From NCBI RefSeq assembly GCF_030297155.1, contig NZ_AP028067.1, positions 558,001 through 622,000 on the forward strand: DNA of 64,000 nucleotides. The letters are read 5' to 3'. The DNA comes from Vibrio sp. FE10. GTDB lineage: Bacteria; Pseudomonadota; Gammaproteobacteria; Enterobacterales; Vibrionaceae. Made by a program: the position numbers and the translations under genes. Positions 37,140 to 46,395 of the stretch are shown here, piece after piece. Under the pieces are notes generated by a model, which was not told the origin of the DNA, made no database searches, and saw nothing but the letters and a program-made list of their open reading frames with translations. Every line of letters begins with the position of its first letter. Within the stretch, counting starts at the first letter, position 1.

Positions 37140-38633
37140 CTAGGCTGTTTTAGTCACCGGTTTTGACTCTTGATCTTGCTCGTCTTCAGCTAGGTCGATA
37201 TCGCCTTTGCCTTTTGAAATCTTGATAACGTAAGCCGTAATCAGTAGAGATGAAACCACACCTACGATTGTTGAGATTTGCATAGGTAGACCAAAACCTA
37301 GTTGGCTGTTGTTCAGGATGAATGTGATACACACAGACGTCATGAAGATAGCTGGAACCGTTGTTACCCAGTGCAGTTTGTTGTGACGAAGTAGGTAGGC
37401 TGAAGCTGTCCACAGCATCATTACTGCCGTTGATTGGTTAGCAAAACCGAAGTAGCGCCAGATGATACCGAAATCTACTTGAGTCAGGATGCCACCAAGA
37501 ACGAATAGCGGTAGAGCCATCAGTAGGCGGTTACGCAGTGTTTTCTGTTCCATGTTGAAGTATTCAGCAAGGATAAGACGGCTTGAACGGAACGCTGTGT
37601 CACCAGAAGTGATCGGTAGGATAACCACGCCAAGGAAAGCAAGGATACCGCCAAATACACCCAGTAGGCCAAATGAAGCGCTGTATACCACGTTACCTGG
37701 ACCGCCGTTTGCAATCGCGTCAGACAGAGACTCAACTGAACCGAAGAACGACAGAGCAAGTGCACACCAGATTAGAGCGATGATGCCTTCACCAATCATT
37801 GCACCGTAAAATACGAAGCGACCGTTCTTCTCGTTTTCCATACAACGCGCCATCAAAGGAGACTGAGTTGCGTGGAAGCCAGAGATAGCACCACAAGCGA
37901 TGGTGATGAATAGAGCAGGCCAAAGAGGTAGGTCATTCGGGTTCATGTTGGTGAACATGTCTTTCATCTCGAAGCCACCCATGATTTGGTGCTCGTCAGA
38001 TAGACCAATCGCCGTGATTAGGCCAACAGACATAAAGATAAGTAGTGCACCGAACAGTGGGTAGAAGCGACCAATGATTTTATCGACAGGGACAATCGTT
38101 GCGATGATGTAGTAAGCAAAGATGATAACAACCATAGTGCTTGCAGACATCACGAAATCAGTTTGGTCGTTCACTAGGTTAGTGATCATGCCTGCTGGAG
38201 CAGAAACGAAAACCACACCAACAAGAAGCAGTAGAACAATGGCAAAGATGTTCATAAAGTGTTTTGCGCCATTGCCTAGGTAACGTCCAGTGATGGTTGG
38301 AACCGAAGCACCGCCATTACGGATAGATAACATACCTGAGAAGTAGTCGTGTACTGCACCTGCGAAGATACAACCTAGTACAATCCAAAGCATTGCTGCT
38401 GGGCCGTAAAGGGCACCCATGATAGGACCGAAGATTGGACCGACACCTGCAATGTTAAGCAGTTGAACTAGGTAAACCTTTGGCGTCGACATTGGAACGT
38501 AGTCCACGCCGTCTTGCTTGGTATGAGCAGGTGTTTGACGCTTTTCATTGATACCGAAGATCTTCTCGATAAAGGCACCGTAAATAAAGTAGCCACCAAT
38601 GAGTGCTGCGACGCAGGTAAGAAACCACATCAT
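37140..38633 (-). CDS. cstA: CstA/BtsT-family carbon-starvation (pyruvate/peptide) transporter
   Basis: A 497-residue polytopic membrane protein of the CstA family. The family core is visible: NIAGVGPIFGPIMGALYGP near residues 60-78, FAGAVHDYFSGMLSIRNGG, and SGFHATQSPLMAR. E. coli BtsT and CstA are near 700 residues; this is the shorter form, lacking much of the C-terminal part. E. coli BtsT is a pyruvate/H+ symporter induced by BtsSR. Because btsSR lies immediately downstream and BtsR-type sites fill the promoter, pyruvate uptake is the likely role; the substrate remains inference. AGGG Shine-Dalgarno. Confidence 0.88.
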   Translation of the reverse strand: MMWFLTCVAALIGGYFIYGAFIEKIFGINEKRQTPAHTKQDGVDYVPMSTPKVYLVQLLNIAGVGPIFGPIMGALYGPAAMLWIVLGCIFAGAVHDYFSGMLSIRNGGASVPTITGRYLGNGAKHFMNIFAIVLLLLVGVVFVSAPAGMITNLVNDQTDFVMSASTMVVIIFAYYIIATIVPVDKIIGRFYPLFGALLIFMSVGLITAIGLSDEHQIMGGFEMKDMFTNMNPNDLPLWPALFITIACGAISGFHATQSPLMARCMENEKNGRFVFYGAMIGEGIIALIWCALALSFFGSVESLSDAIANGGPGNVVYSASFGLLGVFGGILAFLGVVILPITSGDTAFRSSRLILAEYFNMEQKTLRNRLLMALPLFVLGGILTQVDFGIIWRYFGFANQSTAVMMLWTASAYLLRHNKLHWVTTVPAIFMTSVCITFILNNSQLGFGLPMQISTIVGVVSSLLITAYVIKISKGKGDIDLAEDEQDQESKPVTKTA

Positions 38634-38643
38634 AATTTGTTAT

Positions 38644-38669
38644 CCCTGAATGTATTAATTAAGTCAGGG
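38644..38669 (-). promoter_or_regulatory. Hairpin overlapping the cstA ribosome binding site
   Basis: In the cstA leader (minus strand) CCCTGA at 38669-38664 is complementary to TCAGGG at 38649-38644, and the latter contains the AGGG Shine-Dalgarno. The stem is only 6 bp with a 14-base loop, so an effect on translation is possible but modest. Confidence 0.4.
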
Positions 38670-38713
38670 TGTATATTAAAGGAGTCTATGAGAAGAAACT
38701 TCCGTTACTGGAG

Positions 38714-38985
38714 TGAGTGGTCGAATAGCCAATTTAGTGGTGCTATAACTGGTTGAGTGGTTTGTCATCTTTACGGAGTGGTTGATTCTTTGTATCGAAC
38801 GGCTTATTTACCGAGTAGACAGGTTGATTGACCTAGCAGAGAGGTAGATAGAAGCTGTGAGTGGTAGGTTACTGTTCTTGAGTGGTCTGTATCAGTCTCA
38901 AGCGGAGAACATGAGACAATGAGTGGACATCGACAGGCGTTCAGCGGAGAATCACCACAAAGGCAGCGCTTCGTCAGGAAGTGGT
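38714..38985. promoter_or_regulatory. Phased array of LytTR (BtsR-type) half-sites between cstA and a lipoprotein gene
   Basis: Direct repeats of TGAGTGGT start at 38714, 38734, 38754, 38775, 38796, 38817, 38838, 38858, 38879, 38899, 38920 and 38941, always 20 or 21 bp apart. Four are perfect (38714, 38754, 38858, 38879), three have one mismatch (38734, 38775, 38920) and the others are weaker. An extra site at 38978 is out of register. On the cstA strand the unit reads ACCACTCA, which fits the E. coli YehT/BtsR motif ACC(G/A)CT(C/T)A with a 13-bp spacer as I recall it. The spacers are unrelated in sequence, so this is an operator array rather than a satellite. Confidence 0.8.
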
Positions 38986-39009
38986 GAAGTAACAATATAA
39001 AGGATTGAA

Positions 39010-39360
39010 ATGAAAAAAATAATAACACTATTCGCCGTGGCATTTAGTCTTGCAGGATGCAGCGCTAATGTTCAAGATTTAGCAGCAGAAGGTAACTGGC
39101 AAGAGATCGGTTATCGTGATGGTATCAAGGGCAACACTCAGCGTTCTTATTCAGAAATGACAGCGCTTGGTGCGGTTGATCAAGCCAGTTATACAGAAGG
39201 GTATCACTTAGGTGTGACTGAGTTCTGTAATCCTAACCATGCCTATCAGATTGGCTTGTCTGGTCAGGTGTATGAAGGTGTGTGTTCTGGTACGGAAGAC
39301 GCTCAACGTTTCCGTATGGAATGGCAACGTGGCTGGGATGAGTTCTCAAACGACTATTAA
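39010..39360 (+). CDS. DUF2799-type lipoprotein
   Basis: A 116-residue predicted lipoprotein. It has a lysine N-terminus, a hydrophobic stretch and the lipobox SLAGC with Cys17 as lipid acceptor. The +2 residue is Ser, which favours the outer membrane. The body carries the GYRDGIKG and YTEGYHLGVTEFCNP repeats typical of DUF2799 proteins, whose function is unknown. GGA is 7 bases before the ATG. It is divergent from cstA, and the LytTR half-site array lies directly upstream, so it may be coregulated with the transporter. Confidence 0.82.
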   Translation: MKKIITLFAVAFSLAGCSANVQDLAAEGNWQEIGYRDGIKGNTQRSYSEMTALGAVDQASYTEGYHLGVTEFCNPNHAYQIGLSGQVYEGVCSGTEDAQRFRMEWQRGWDEFSNDY

Positions 39361-39412
39361 TCCGGCCTGTGGTTAATTATTGATTTCGTTAAATAAAAAG
39401 CTCGTTAACTAA

Positions 39413-39444
39413 AAAACCAGTACCTCGTGTGTACTGGTTTTTTT
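39413..39444. terminator. Bidirectional terminator between the lipoprotein gene and murQ
   Basis: AAACCAGTAC (39413-39422... stem) with its complement around the loop CTCGTGT, A run on one side and T run on the other, between convergent genes. Confidence 0.92.
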
Positions 39445-39496
39445 GTATAACGCCGAATCAATAACGCTTAATCAATATGAGAGCCTACCTGTCGGT

Positions 39497-40438
<942 letters not shown>

Positions 40439-40462
40439 CTAAAATGATGGTTCTAAAGTTGT

Positions 40463-41575
40463 TTAGTCAGCACGATAGAGAACGCCTAGAGAGGCAGGTC
40501 TACTTGCGCCAGTCACTTCTGGTAAATTACTTGGCAGTTGATGAACATGACGTTGAGCAAGCCACGCAAAGGCCATGGCTTCCATGTAATCGGCATCAAC
40601 GCCTTTACTGGTGGTCGACTCAACCTCCCAGCTAGGAAGCAGTTCCGCTAGTCTCTTCATCAACAATGGATTTCTCGTACCACCGCCACACACATACAGT
40701 GCAGGTTGGTTACCCAGGCGATAAGTCTCCACTTCATTGGCTATCGTTAATGCGGTGTATTCACAGAGTGTGCGCTGAACATCTTCTGCTGCAAGGTCTT
40801 TAAATTCTGTTAATTGTTGCTCTAGCCACGGTAGATTAAACAGCTCTCTGCCAGTGCTTTTCGGTGGCATTTGAGATAGGTAAGATTCATTCAACAGCTG
40901 TTCGAGTAAGGCTTGATTTAGTTGGCCTTTTAGCGCGAACAGTGCATCACGGTCAAACTTCTCGCCCGTGTGTTTATCTACCCAAGCGTCCATCAACATA
41001 TTGCCCGGGCCAGTATCATAACCAAGAGTTGGCTGATTCGGGCGTAGCACTGAAATATTAGAGATACCACCAATATTCAACACTACTACCGAGCTGTCTT
41101 GCGGGTGAAAGATCGTATGGTGAAACGCTGGTACTAATGGTGCACCTTGCCCGCCAAGCGCCATGTCTTTGCGTCTGAAATCGGCGACAGTTTGTATCTC
41201 TGTTTTCGCGGCAATGATATTGGCGTCACCTAACTGCATGGTAAATGGCGAATCACCGGTTGGCTGGTGGAATACCGTTTGGCCATGGTTACCAATCGCA
41301 GTCACGGATGATGCAGGTGTACCTGACTTATCGAGAAGTTGTAGAACCGCATCAGCAAATAGATGACCAAGCTGGTGGTCGAGTTCACCAATGGCAATCA
41401 AATCCGTTTTCTGACCAATACAAACCTCAAGCAAACGCGCTTTGATATCATCAGGCATAGGGAACTCATCGTGAGCGAGTAACGTGATACCAGTGTCTTC
41501 TATCGAAACTAAGGCCGTATCAACGCCGTCCATGCTCGTTCCCGACATCACACCAATGTATAACTCTGACTTCAT
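40463..41575 (-). CDS. anmK: Anhydro-N-acetylmuramic acid kinase AnmK
   Basis: Hydrolyses the 1,6-anhydro bond of anhydroMurNAc and phosphorylates it to MurNAc-6-phosphate, the MurQ substrate. The 370-residue protein starts with the AnmK nucleotide motif GVMSGTSMDGVDTALV and shows GNHGQTVFHQP, LNIGGISN and DTGPGNMLMD, all typical. Its ATG overlaps the stop of the upstream sugar kinase gene (TAATG), indicating translational coupling. Confidence 0.95.
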   Translation of the reverse strand: MKSELYIGVMSGTSMDGVDTALVSIEDTGITLLAHDEFPMPDDIKARLLEVCIGQKTDLIAIGELDHQLGHLFADAVLQLLDKSGTPASSVTAIGNHGQTVFHQPTGDSPFTMQLGDANIIAAKTEIQTVADFRRKDMALGGQGAPLVPAFHHTIFHPQDSSVVVLNIGGISNISVLRPNQPTLGYDTGPGNMLMDAWVDKHTGEKFDRDALFALKGQLNQALLEQLLNESYLSQMPPKSTGRELFNLPWLEQQLTEFKDLAAEDVQRTLCEYTALTIANEVETYRLGNQPALYVCGGGTRNPLLMKRLAELLPSWEVESTTSKGVDADYMEAMAFAWLAQRHVHQLPSNLPEVTGASRPASLGVLYRAD

Positions 41576-42456
41576 TACGAGTCTCCTAAATTGAGCTGAT
41601 TAATCTTCTGGTTAGCCAATACTTCTGCGCCATCCAGAGCGTTACCTTGAACATGTAAACTACGATCTTGAATCGCTGGTGAGAGACGCTCACGATAGAA
41701 CTGCCCTAAGCTACCCAAGAACATAATAGGTAGCGTGTTGTTATTAGAACAAGCCTGAGTGAGCTGCTCTATTTGAGTGGTACCTTGTTCTATAATCGAT
41801 TTTGCTGTTTGGCATTGTGATTCTATGTCGACCAGAGCTCTTGCAAATTGAGCATAGTCAGTGGCGTTCGCTTGGCTAATCCATTCTAATATTTGGCTAC
41901 GTTTACTACCGATTTTCTTCATAACTAAATCACGAGTCAAAGATGCCCTCTGACTGTCGAACTCGGTGAGGGTTTGTTGAACCGCTCGAAAGCCAAGCCA
42001 AGCGCCACCGCCTTGGTCGCCAATTGGAAATCCCCACCCGCCAAATTGCAGGGTCTCATGTAGGTAGTTCAATTGGATGGCAACTGACCCCGTCCCTATC
42101 GCGATACAATTGACGCCTTGTCCTGCATTGGCACCAAATACTGATGCTTCTGCATCGGTTGTTATGTACAGGTGAGGACAATGCGCTAAAGCGGACTTTA
42201 ACTTGGACTTTAACTGCGTATTGCCCGCTCCCGCGACACCTAACACAATATAACATTGTTTCGGTATTATCTGGTTTGTCGCTAGAATGTCATCAATATA
42301 ATGAGTGAGTTGAGTCACCGCTGCTTCACCGTATAGGGTCAATGAAGTCGCCGGTAAAATGAACTCCTCAATCACTATTGATGTGGGCTCTATTTTCTTA
42401 AGCCTGACGGCGGTTTTTGTACCGCCGCCATCGACTGCCAAGGTGTGTGTAATCAT
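41575..42456 (-). CDS. BadF/BadG-type N-acetylhexosamine kinase
   Basis: A 293-residue sugar kinase of the ASKHA fold: phosphate-1 motif AVDGGGTKTAVRL at the N-terminus, GVAGAGNT, the phosphate-2 region AIGTGSVAIQLN, and GDQGGGAWLG. Relatives phosphorylate GlcNAc, and the clostridial MurK also MurNAc. In this operon it most likely phosphorylates GlcNAc released by NagZ or MurNAc taken up by the neighbouring symporter; the sequence does not decide. The start ATG lies a few bases after the symporter stop (TAG-TGG-ATG). Confidence 0.85.
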   Translation of the reverse strand: MITHTLAVDGGGTKTAVRLKKIEPTSIVIEEFILPATSLTLYGEAAVTQLTHYIDDILATNQIIPKQCYIVLGVAGAGNTQLKSKLKSALAHCPHLYITTDAEASVFGANAGQGVNCIAIGTGSVAIQLNYLHETLQFGGWGFPIGDQGGGAWLGFRAVQQTLTEFDSQRASLTRDLVMKKIGSKRSQILEWISQANATDYAQFARALVDIESQCQTAKSIIEQGTTQIEQLTQACSNNNTLPIMFLGSLGQFYRERLSPAIQDRSLHVQGNALDGAEVLANQKINQLNLGDS

Positions 42457-42459
42457 CCA

Positions 42460-44052
42460 CTAGACCGTTTGTAGCTTGTTGACTTCTTGAGTCTGTTTTT
42501 TACCTGCTAAGCAGACAACCAACGAAACAAAGGTGCCAATACATAATTGATAAGGGAAAGCCAATCGAACACCAACCCAGTCAGCGTTAATCACGCCCAT
42601 CACGCTATCCCACACGTAAGCCTGCATCAACAATGTCGTTAAGAAACCGGCGATAAGGGCTAGAGCAACCGAGGTTTCGTTGCCACGTTCAGTAAAGATT
42701 GCAGTGAAGTACACGCCCAGTAAACCTGTGTAGGCAAACACCATCACACTCAGTGCAAATGATAACAGTGGCATGTCGGTGTATTGCTGCCAGTAGTAAC
42801 ACAAGATGCCCATGCTACCCAAAGCGATTGCTGCTACAGCCATACCAACACGTCCAGCTTTCACGTAATGGAAGTCATCTTGCTCTCCTTTACGAGCTTC
42901 TAACCAAGGCTTGTAGATATCTTGCACCGCAACTGAAGACATAGAGTTTAAGCCGGAGTTTAACGTTGAAAGCGCTGCTGCGACGACACCAACAGTTACT
43001 AAGCCACGAAGACCCGCAGGCATTTCATTCAGCACGTAGTACATGAAGATCGTGACGTTTTCGCCATTAAAGTTTTGCACGACTTCTTTGCCTTCAACGC
43101 CCATTAGCTCTGGTCTTTGATAGAAGACATACAGCAGTAGACCAATAGACATGAATACGAGCACAACTGGAATCGAGAAGATGATTGAGTTGATCATCGC
43201 TTTTGAACCTTGCTTGGCATCTTTACAGGTCAACACACGTTGAGTCATGTCTTGATCAAGACCAAATGCACCGATGTTTAATAGGACAAAACCAGTGATA
43301 CACGCCCAGAAACTAAAGGTACCAGCAGGGCTAAAGTCGAGAGTGAAATCGAGTAGGGTCAGCTTAGACGATTGGCCTTCGCCAGGGTTTGCGAGTACTT
43401 GAGCTATTTGGCTGAAGTCGGCTGGAATTTGTCCCAGTAAATAGATGATCACAGCAATGGCTGCGCCGACATAAACCACAAGTTGGATTAGATCGCTCCA
43501 AATTACCGAGCGAATGCCACCCATGTAGGTATAAGCAAGGCCGACGGCTACTAAAATGACAACCGAAGTCACCACACTGCTAGGGTCAATGTTGGTAAAC
43601 AAAATCATAGAAACTGCAATCGCAGCCATGTAGAGGCGGGCACCTGAAGCAAATACTCGACCGACCAAATACATCACGCCTGCACGCTGCTTAGTTTTCT
43701 CGCCAAAGCGCACTTTTAGCAGCTCATAAACGGTTGAGACTTTGTTTTGGTAGAAGCGAGGGATAAGTACCAAGGCAACGAAGATGGCACCAATAATGCC
43801 GCCAATGTTGGTCGCTAAGTAGGTTAAGTCACCACGGTAGCTAGATTCTGGCCCGCCTAAGAACGTCGCAGCAGATTGTGATGTCGCGAGCACCGAGATA
43901 GCCACGACCCACATTGGCATCGAATTACCACCTAAAAAGTAGTCCTTAGTGCTCGTTATTTTTGTTCGGCTGAAGTGCCAACCTGTAAAAGCAATAATGG
44001 CGAAATATATCGCAAATACGGCCCAGTCCAGTGAGGTAAATAGTGAATTCAT
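42460..44052 (-). CDS. Sodium:solute symporter (SSS family), probably for wall-derived amino sugars
   Basis: A 530-residue inner-membrane symporter with about 13-14 hydrophobic helices. The SSS signature regions are visible: DYFLGGNSMPMWVVAIS near residue 37, SAATFLGGP, and AAALSTLNSGLNSMSS, which in this family forms part of the sodium site. It is the first gene of an operon with a sugar kinase, anmK and murQ, so MurNAc, anhydroMurNAc or GlcNAc is the expected cargo. E. coli instead uses the PTS protein MurP. Substrate is inference from context. Confidence 0.85.
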   Translation of the reverse strand: MNSLFTSLDWAVFAIYFAIIAFTGWHFSRTKITSTKDYFLGGNSMPMWVVAISVLATSQSAATFLGGPESSYRGDLTYLATNIGGIIGAIFVALVLIPRFYQNKVSTVYELLKVRFGEKTKQRAGVMYLVGRVFASGARLYMAAIAVSMILFTNIDPSSVVTSVVILVAVGLAYTYMGGIRSVIWSDLIQLVVYVGAAIAVIIYLLGQIPADFSQIAQVLANPGEGQSSKLTLLDFTLDFSPAGTFSFWACITGFVLLNIGAFGLDQDMTQRVLTCKDAKQGSKAMINSIIFSIPVVLVFMSIGLLLYVFYQRPELMGVEGKEVVQNFNGENVTIFMYYVLNEMPAGLRGLVTVGVVAAALSTLNSGLNSMSSVAVQDIYKPWLEARKGEQDDFHYVKAGRVGMAVAAIALGSMGILCYYWQQYTDMPLLSFALSVMVFAYTGLLGVYFTAIFTERGNETSVALALIAGFLTTLLMQAYVWDSVMGVINADWVGVRLAFPYQLCIGTFVSLVVCLAGKKQTQEVNKLQTV

Positions 44053-44222
44053 AGCAGCTCCGTAGCATGAATAGGGTAGAGGGTACTTATAATTATTTTT
44101 TCAGAATGTCAGTTTGAATAATGAGTTTCAAAATCTATTACTTGGTGGAATAGTGACCAATGCTTTTCTTTGACCATGCTCCCAGAAGGGGGTGTTAGCT
44201 ATTCCATATAGGAGAATCCGAA

Positions 44223-44236
44223 GGAATAATTATTCC
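44223..44236. promoter_or_regulatory. Candidate operator for the MurR-type regulator
   Basis: GGAATAATTATTCC is a perfect 14-bp palindrome in the divergent region between the symporter operon and the regulator gene. Matching half-sites TGGAATA (44146-44152) and TATTCCA (44200-44206) lie nearby as a wider inverted pair. Position and repeated half-site suggest the operator of the adjacent RpiR-family regulator. Confidence 0.55.
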
Positions 44237-44299
44237 AATGAAAATACAAAACTCGTTATGATAGAAAAGAACTGGCAGAAGGAAGGGGAAGGGCATTTA

Positions 44300-45148
44300 G
44301 TGAAAGGCATTGCGAAAGTAAAAGCGCTGTTACCCAAGCTGTCTCCATCTGATGCGTTGGTGGCGCGATATGTTCTTGACCACCCACAACAGGTGAAGCA
44401 ATTATCTTCACCCGAGTTGGCCAAAGCGGTCGGGGTGAGTCAGTCAACGATAGTGAAGTTTAGTCAGAAGCTTGGTTATAAAGGGTTTTCAGAAATGAAG
44501 GTCAAACTCTACCAAAGCGACATGACTTATCAGCCCGTATCTCAACGTGGCATACATGGCACGATCACTCGTAAAGATCCGCCCGACATGGTGATGGACA
44601 AACTTCTTGCAAGCAAAACACAATCGCTTGAGCGCACTGTGTTATTAAACGAAGGTGAGCAGCTAAACCATGCAGCAGATATTTTGCATTTTGCGCGTAA
44701 GGTGCAAATCTCAGGCGTAGGCGCCTCATCGTTGGTAGCGAAAGATCTTGCTTATAAGCTGATGAAAATAGGCCACGCCGCCAATGCAGAGCAAGATGCC
44801 CATATTCAAATTGCCAATGCCGCTTCTCTTTCTGAAAATGATGTGTTGATTGCGATTTCTTATTCTGGAAACACCAGAGAAGTGGTGAAGGTTGCCCAGC
44901 TAGCTAGATCGAAAAAAGCCAAGGTGATTGTGATTAGTCAATTATCATCTTCTGCTTTAGACAAATACGCTGATATTAAGTTGATATCAGCAGCCGACGA
45001 AAATCATATTCGCAGTTCATCTATAACTGCTCGTGATAGCCAACTTTTTATTACTGACTTGTTGTTCATTGCGTTAACTCAGCAGGAAGAGCAAGCCGAC
45101 CAATTAATTGAACAAAGCAAATCTGCAGTAGCAGAATTTAAGCAATAG
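44300..45148 (+). CDS. murR: MurR/RpiR-family transcriptional regulator
   Basis: Sugar-phosphate-responsive regulator: N-terminal HTH_6 domain with [27 protein letters not shown], and C-terminal SIS domain with [22 protein letters not shown] and [15 protein letters not shown]. coli MurR represses murQP and is released by MurNAc-6-phosphate. I choose GTG 44300 (GGAAGG upstream, 282 residues, matching the family start). ATG 44258 or 44192 would add an unconserved tail. Divergent from the symporter-kinase-anmK-murQ operon and 11 bp before nagZ, so it probably controls both. Confidence 0.87.
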   Translation: MKGIAKVKALLPKLSPSDALVARYVLDHPQQVKQLSSPELAKAVGVSQSTIVKFSQKLGYKGFSEMKVKLYQSDMTYQPVSQRGIHGTITRKDPPDMVMDKLLASKTQSLERTVLLNEGEQLNHAADILHFARKVQISGVGASSLVAKDLAYKLMKIGHAANAEQDAHIQIANAASLSENDVLIAISYSGNTREVVKVAQLARSKKAKVIVISQLSSSALDKYADIKLISAADENHIRSSSITARDSQLFITDLLFIALTQQEEQADQLIEQSKSAVAEFKQ

Positions 45149-45159
45149 AAGGATATTGT

Positions 45160-46149
45160 ATGGGACCGTTGTGGGTAGATGTTGCGGGCTATGAGCTAAC
45201 AGCTGAAGACAGAGAAATTTTAGAGCACCCAACCGTTGGTGGTCTCATCTTATTTGCTAGAAACTACCACGATAGCAAACAGCTATCGGCGTTAAATAAA
45301 GAGATCCGCAAAGTCGCAAAACGTCCTATTTTAATCGGTGTTGATCAAGAAGGTGGCCGAGTTCAACGCTTCCGCGACGGTTTTTCAATTATCCCGGCAG
45401 CCCAAGAATTTGCGACCAAGAATAATGGCGAACAATTAGCAGAACAAGCGGGTTGGTTGATGGCGGCAGAGTTGATTGCCCATGATATTGATCTGAGTTT
45501 TGCGCCTGTGTTAGACAAAGGCCACGACTGTAAAGCGATTGGTAGCCGAGCGTTTGGTGAAGATATTGATACCATCGTTCGCCACAGCAGTGCTTTTATT
45601 AAGGGCATGAAATCGGTTGGCATGGCGACAACAGGAAAGCATTTCCCAGGACACGGCGGCGTGATTGCTGACTCACACCTTGAAACGCCTTACGATCCTA
45701 GAGACGACATCTTTGAAACTGATATGGCGATCTTCAAGGCTCAAATTGAAGCAGGAATATTAGATGCGATGATGCCTGCGCACGTGGTTTTTTCTCACTA
45801 TGATGATCAGCCAGCGAGTGGCTCTGAGTATTGGCTGCAGAAAGTATTAAGACAGCAACTTGGATTTAAAGGCCTAATCTTCTCTGATGACTTAACCATG
45901 GAAGGCGCTGCGATTATGGGGGGGCCAGCCGATAGAGCGAAGGCTGCTCTGAATGCAGGTTGCGACATGGTGTTGATGTGTAATAAACGAGATGCACAAA
46001 TTGAAGCTCTTGATCACTTAGCGATTCAAGAGGTGCCTTTAGCCAACTCATTGCTTAAAAAGCACAGCTTTGACTTACCGACTCTTCACTCGGATAGCCG
46101 ATGGAAAGAGGCCTCAGAGCAAATTAAGCGAATGTTAAACGCTGGGTGA
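45160..46149 (+). CDS. nagZ: Beta-N-acetylhexosaminidase NagZ
   Basis: Cytoplasmic glycoside hydrolase family 3 enzyme that removes GlcNAc from GlcNAc-anhydroMurNAc peptides during wall recycling, thereby feeding AnmK and supplying the ampC-inducing muropeptides. The 329-residue protein shows [12 protein letters not shown], the KHFPGHGG loop with the catalytic His, and the nucleophile Asp in [10 protein letters not shown]. It is cotranscribed with the MurR-type regulator. Confidence 0.95.
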   Translation: MGPLWVDVAGYELTAEDREILEHPTVGGLILFARNYHDSKQLSALNKEIRKVAKRPILIGVDQEGGRVQRFRDGFSIIPAAQEFATKNNGEQLAEQAGWLMAAELIAHDIDLSFAPVLDKGHDCKAIGSRAFGEDIDTIVRHSSAFIKGMKSVGMATTGKHFPGHGGVIADSHLETPYDPRDDIFETDMAIFKAQIEAGILDAMMPAHVVFSHYDDQPASGSEYWLQKVLRQQLGFKGLIFSDDLTMEGAAIMGGPADRAKAALNAGCDMVLMCNKRDAQIEALDHLAIQEVPLANSLLKKHSFDLPTLHSDSRWKEASEQIKRMLNAG

Positions 46150-46175
46150 TAAATAAACACTCTATAAGTTTTAAG

Positions 46176-46204
46176 AAGGCGATATGAAAAATATCGCCTT
46201 TTTT
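46176..46204 (+). terminator. Intrinsic terminator after nagZ
   Basis: AAGGCGATAT, loop GAAAA, ATATCGCCTT and further T bases. Confidence 0.93.
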
Positions 46205-46261
46205 GTATGTGCTAGACGTGGTTTAGGCCTATTTGTGCCTCAGAACGAACTAAAGATGGGG

Positions 46262-46279
46262 TGTAAATTTATTTTTACA
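46262..46279. promoter_or_regulatory. TyrR box 1 (perfect) upstream of aroF
   Basis: TGTAAA-N6-TTTACA, an exact match to the TyrR strong-box consensus, about 120 bp before the aroF start. Confidence 0.88.
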
Positions 46280-46284
46280 TCAAA

Positions 46285-46302
46285 TGTTTTTTATTGTTTA
46301 CA
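46285..46302. promoter_or_regulatory. TyrR box 2 (weak) upstream of aroF
   Basis: TGT-N12-ACA with a perfect right arm TTTACA and a degenerate left arm TGTTTT. It lies 23 bp from box 1, as expected for cooperative binding of TyrR in the presence of tyrosine. Confidence 0.65.
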
Positions 46303-46368
46303 CTTGCAATCGTTTTTGTAGCTGTTATTGTGTTTTTAAAGATTGTTAGCCCAAATGGAAATGTTGGG

Positions 46369-46386
46369 TGTAAAAATAAATATACA
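46369..46386. promoter_or_regulatory. TyrR box 3 at the aroF translation start
   Basis: TGTAAA-N6-TATACA, one mismatch from the consensus, ending 9 bases before the aroF ATG. It lies downstream of the presumed promoter, so TyrR here would act as a roadblock. Confidence 0.75.
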
Positions 46387-46395
46387 GGTTGAGTT

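Larger units (their letters stand above)
38634..39009. other. Divergent control region cstA / lipoprotein
   Basis: 376 bp without a gene. It contains the LytTR half-site array, the cstA leader hairpin, a candidate cstA minus-10 (TATA-like bases near 38672-38680 on the minus strand) and the GGA ribosome binding site of the lipoprotein gene. No ORF with a ribosome binding site is seen. Confidence 0.6.

Noticed and set aside
36918..37166. 82-codon plus-strand ORF between btsS and cstA
   Set aside because: No ribosome binding site or family resemblance; it ends inside the cstA coding region and includes a hairpin with AAAGCCC/GGGCTTT arms (36999-37024).
38514..38756. 80-codon plus-strand ORF running from cstA into the half-site array
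   Set aside because: It is antisense to cstA at its start and reads through the operator repeats; no translation signal.
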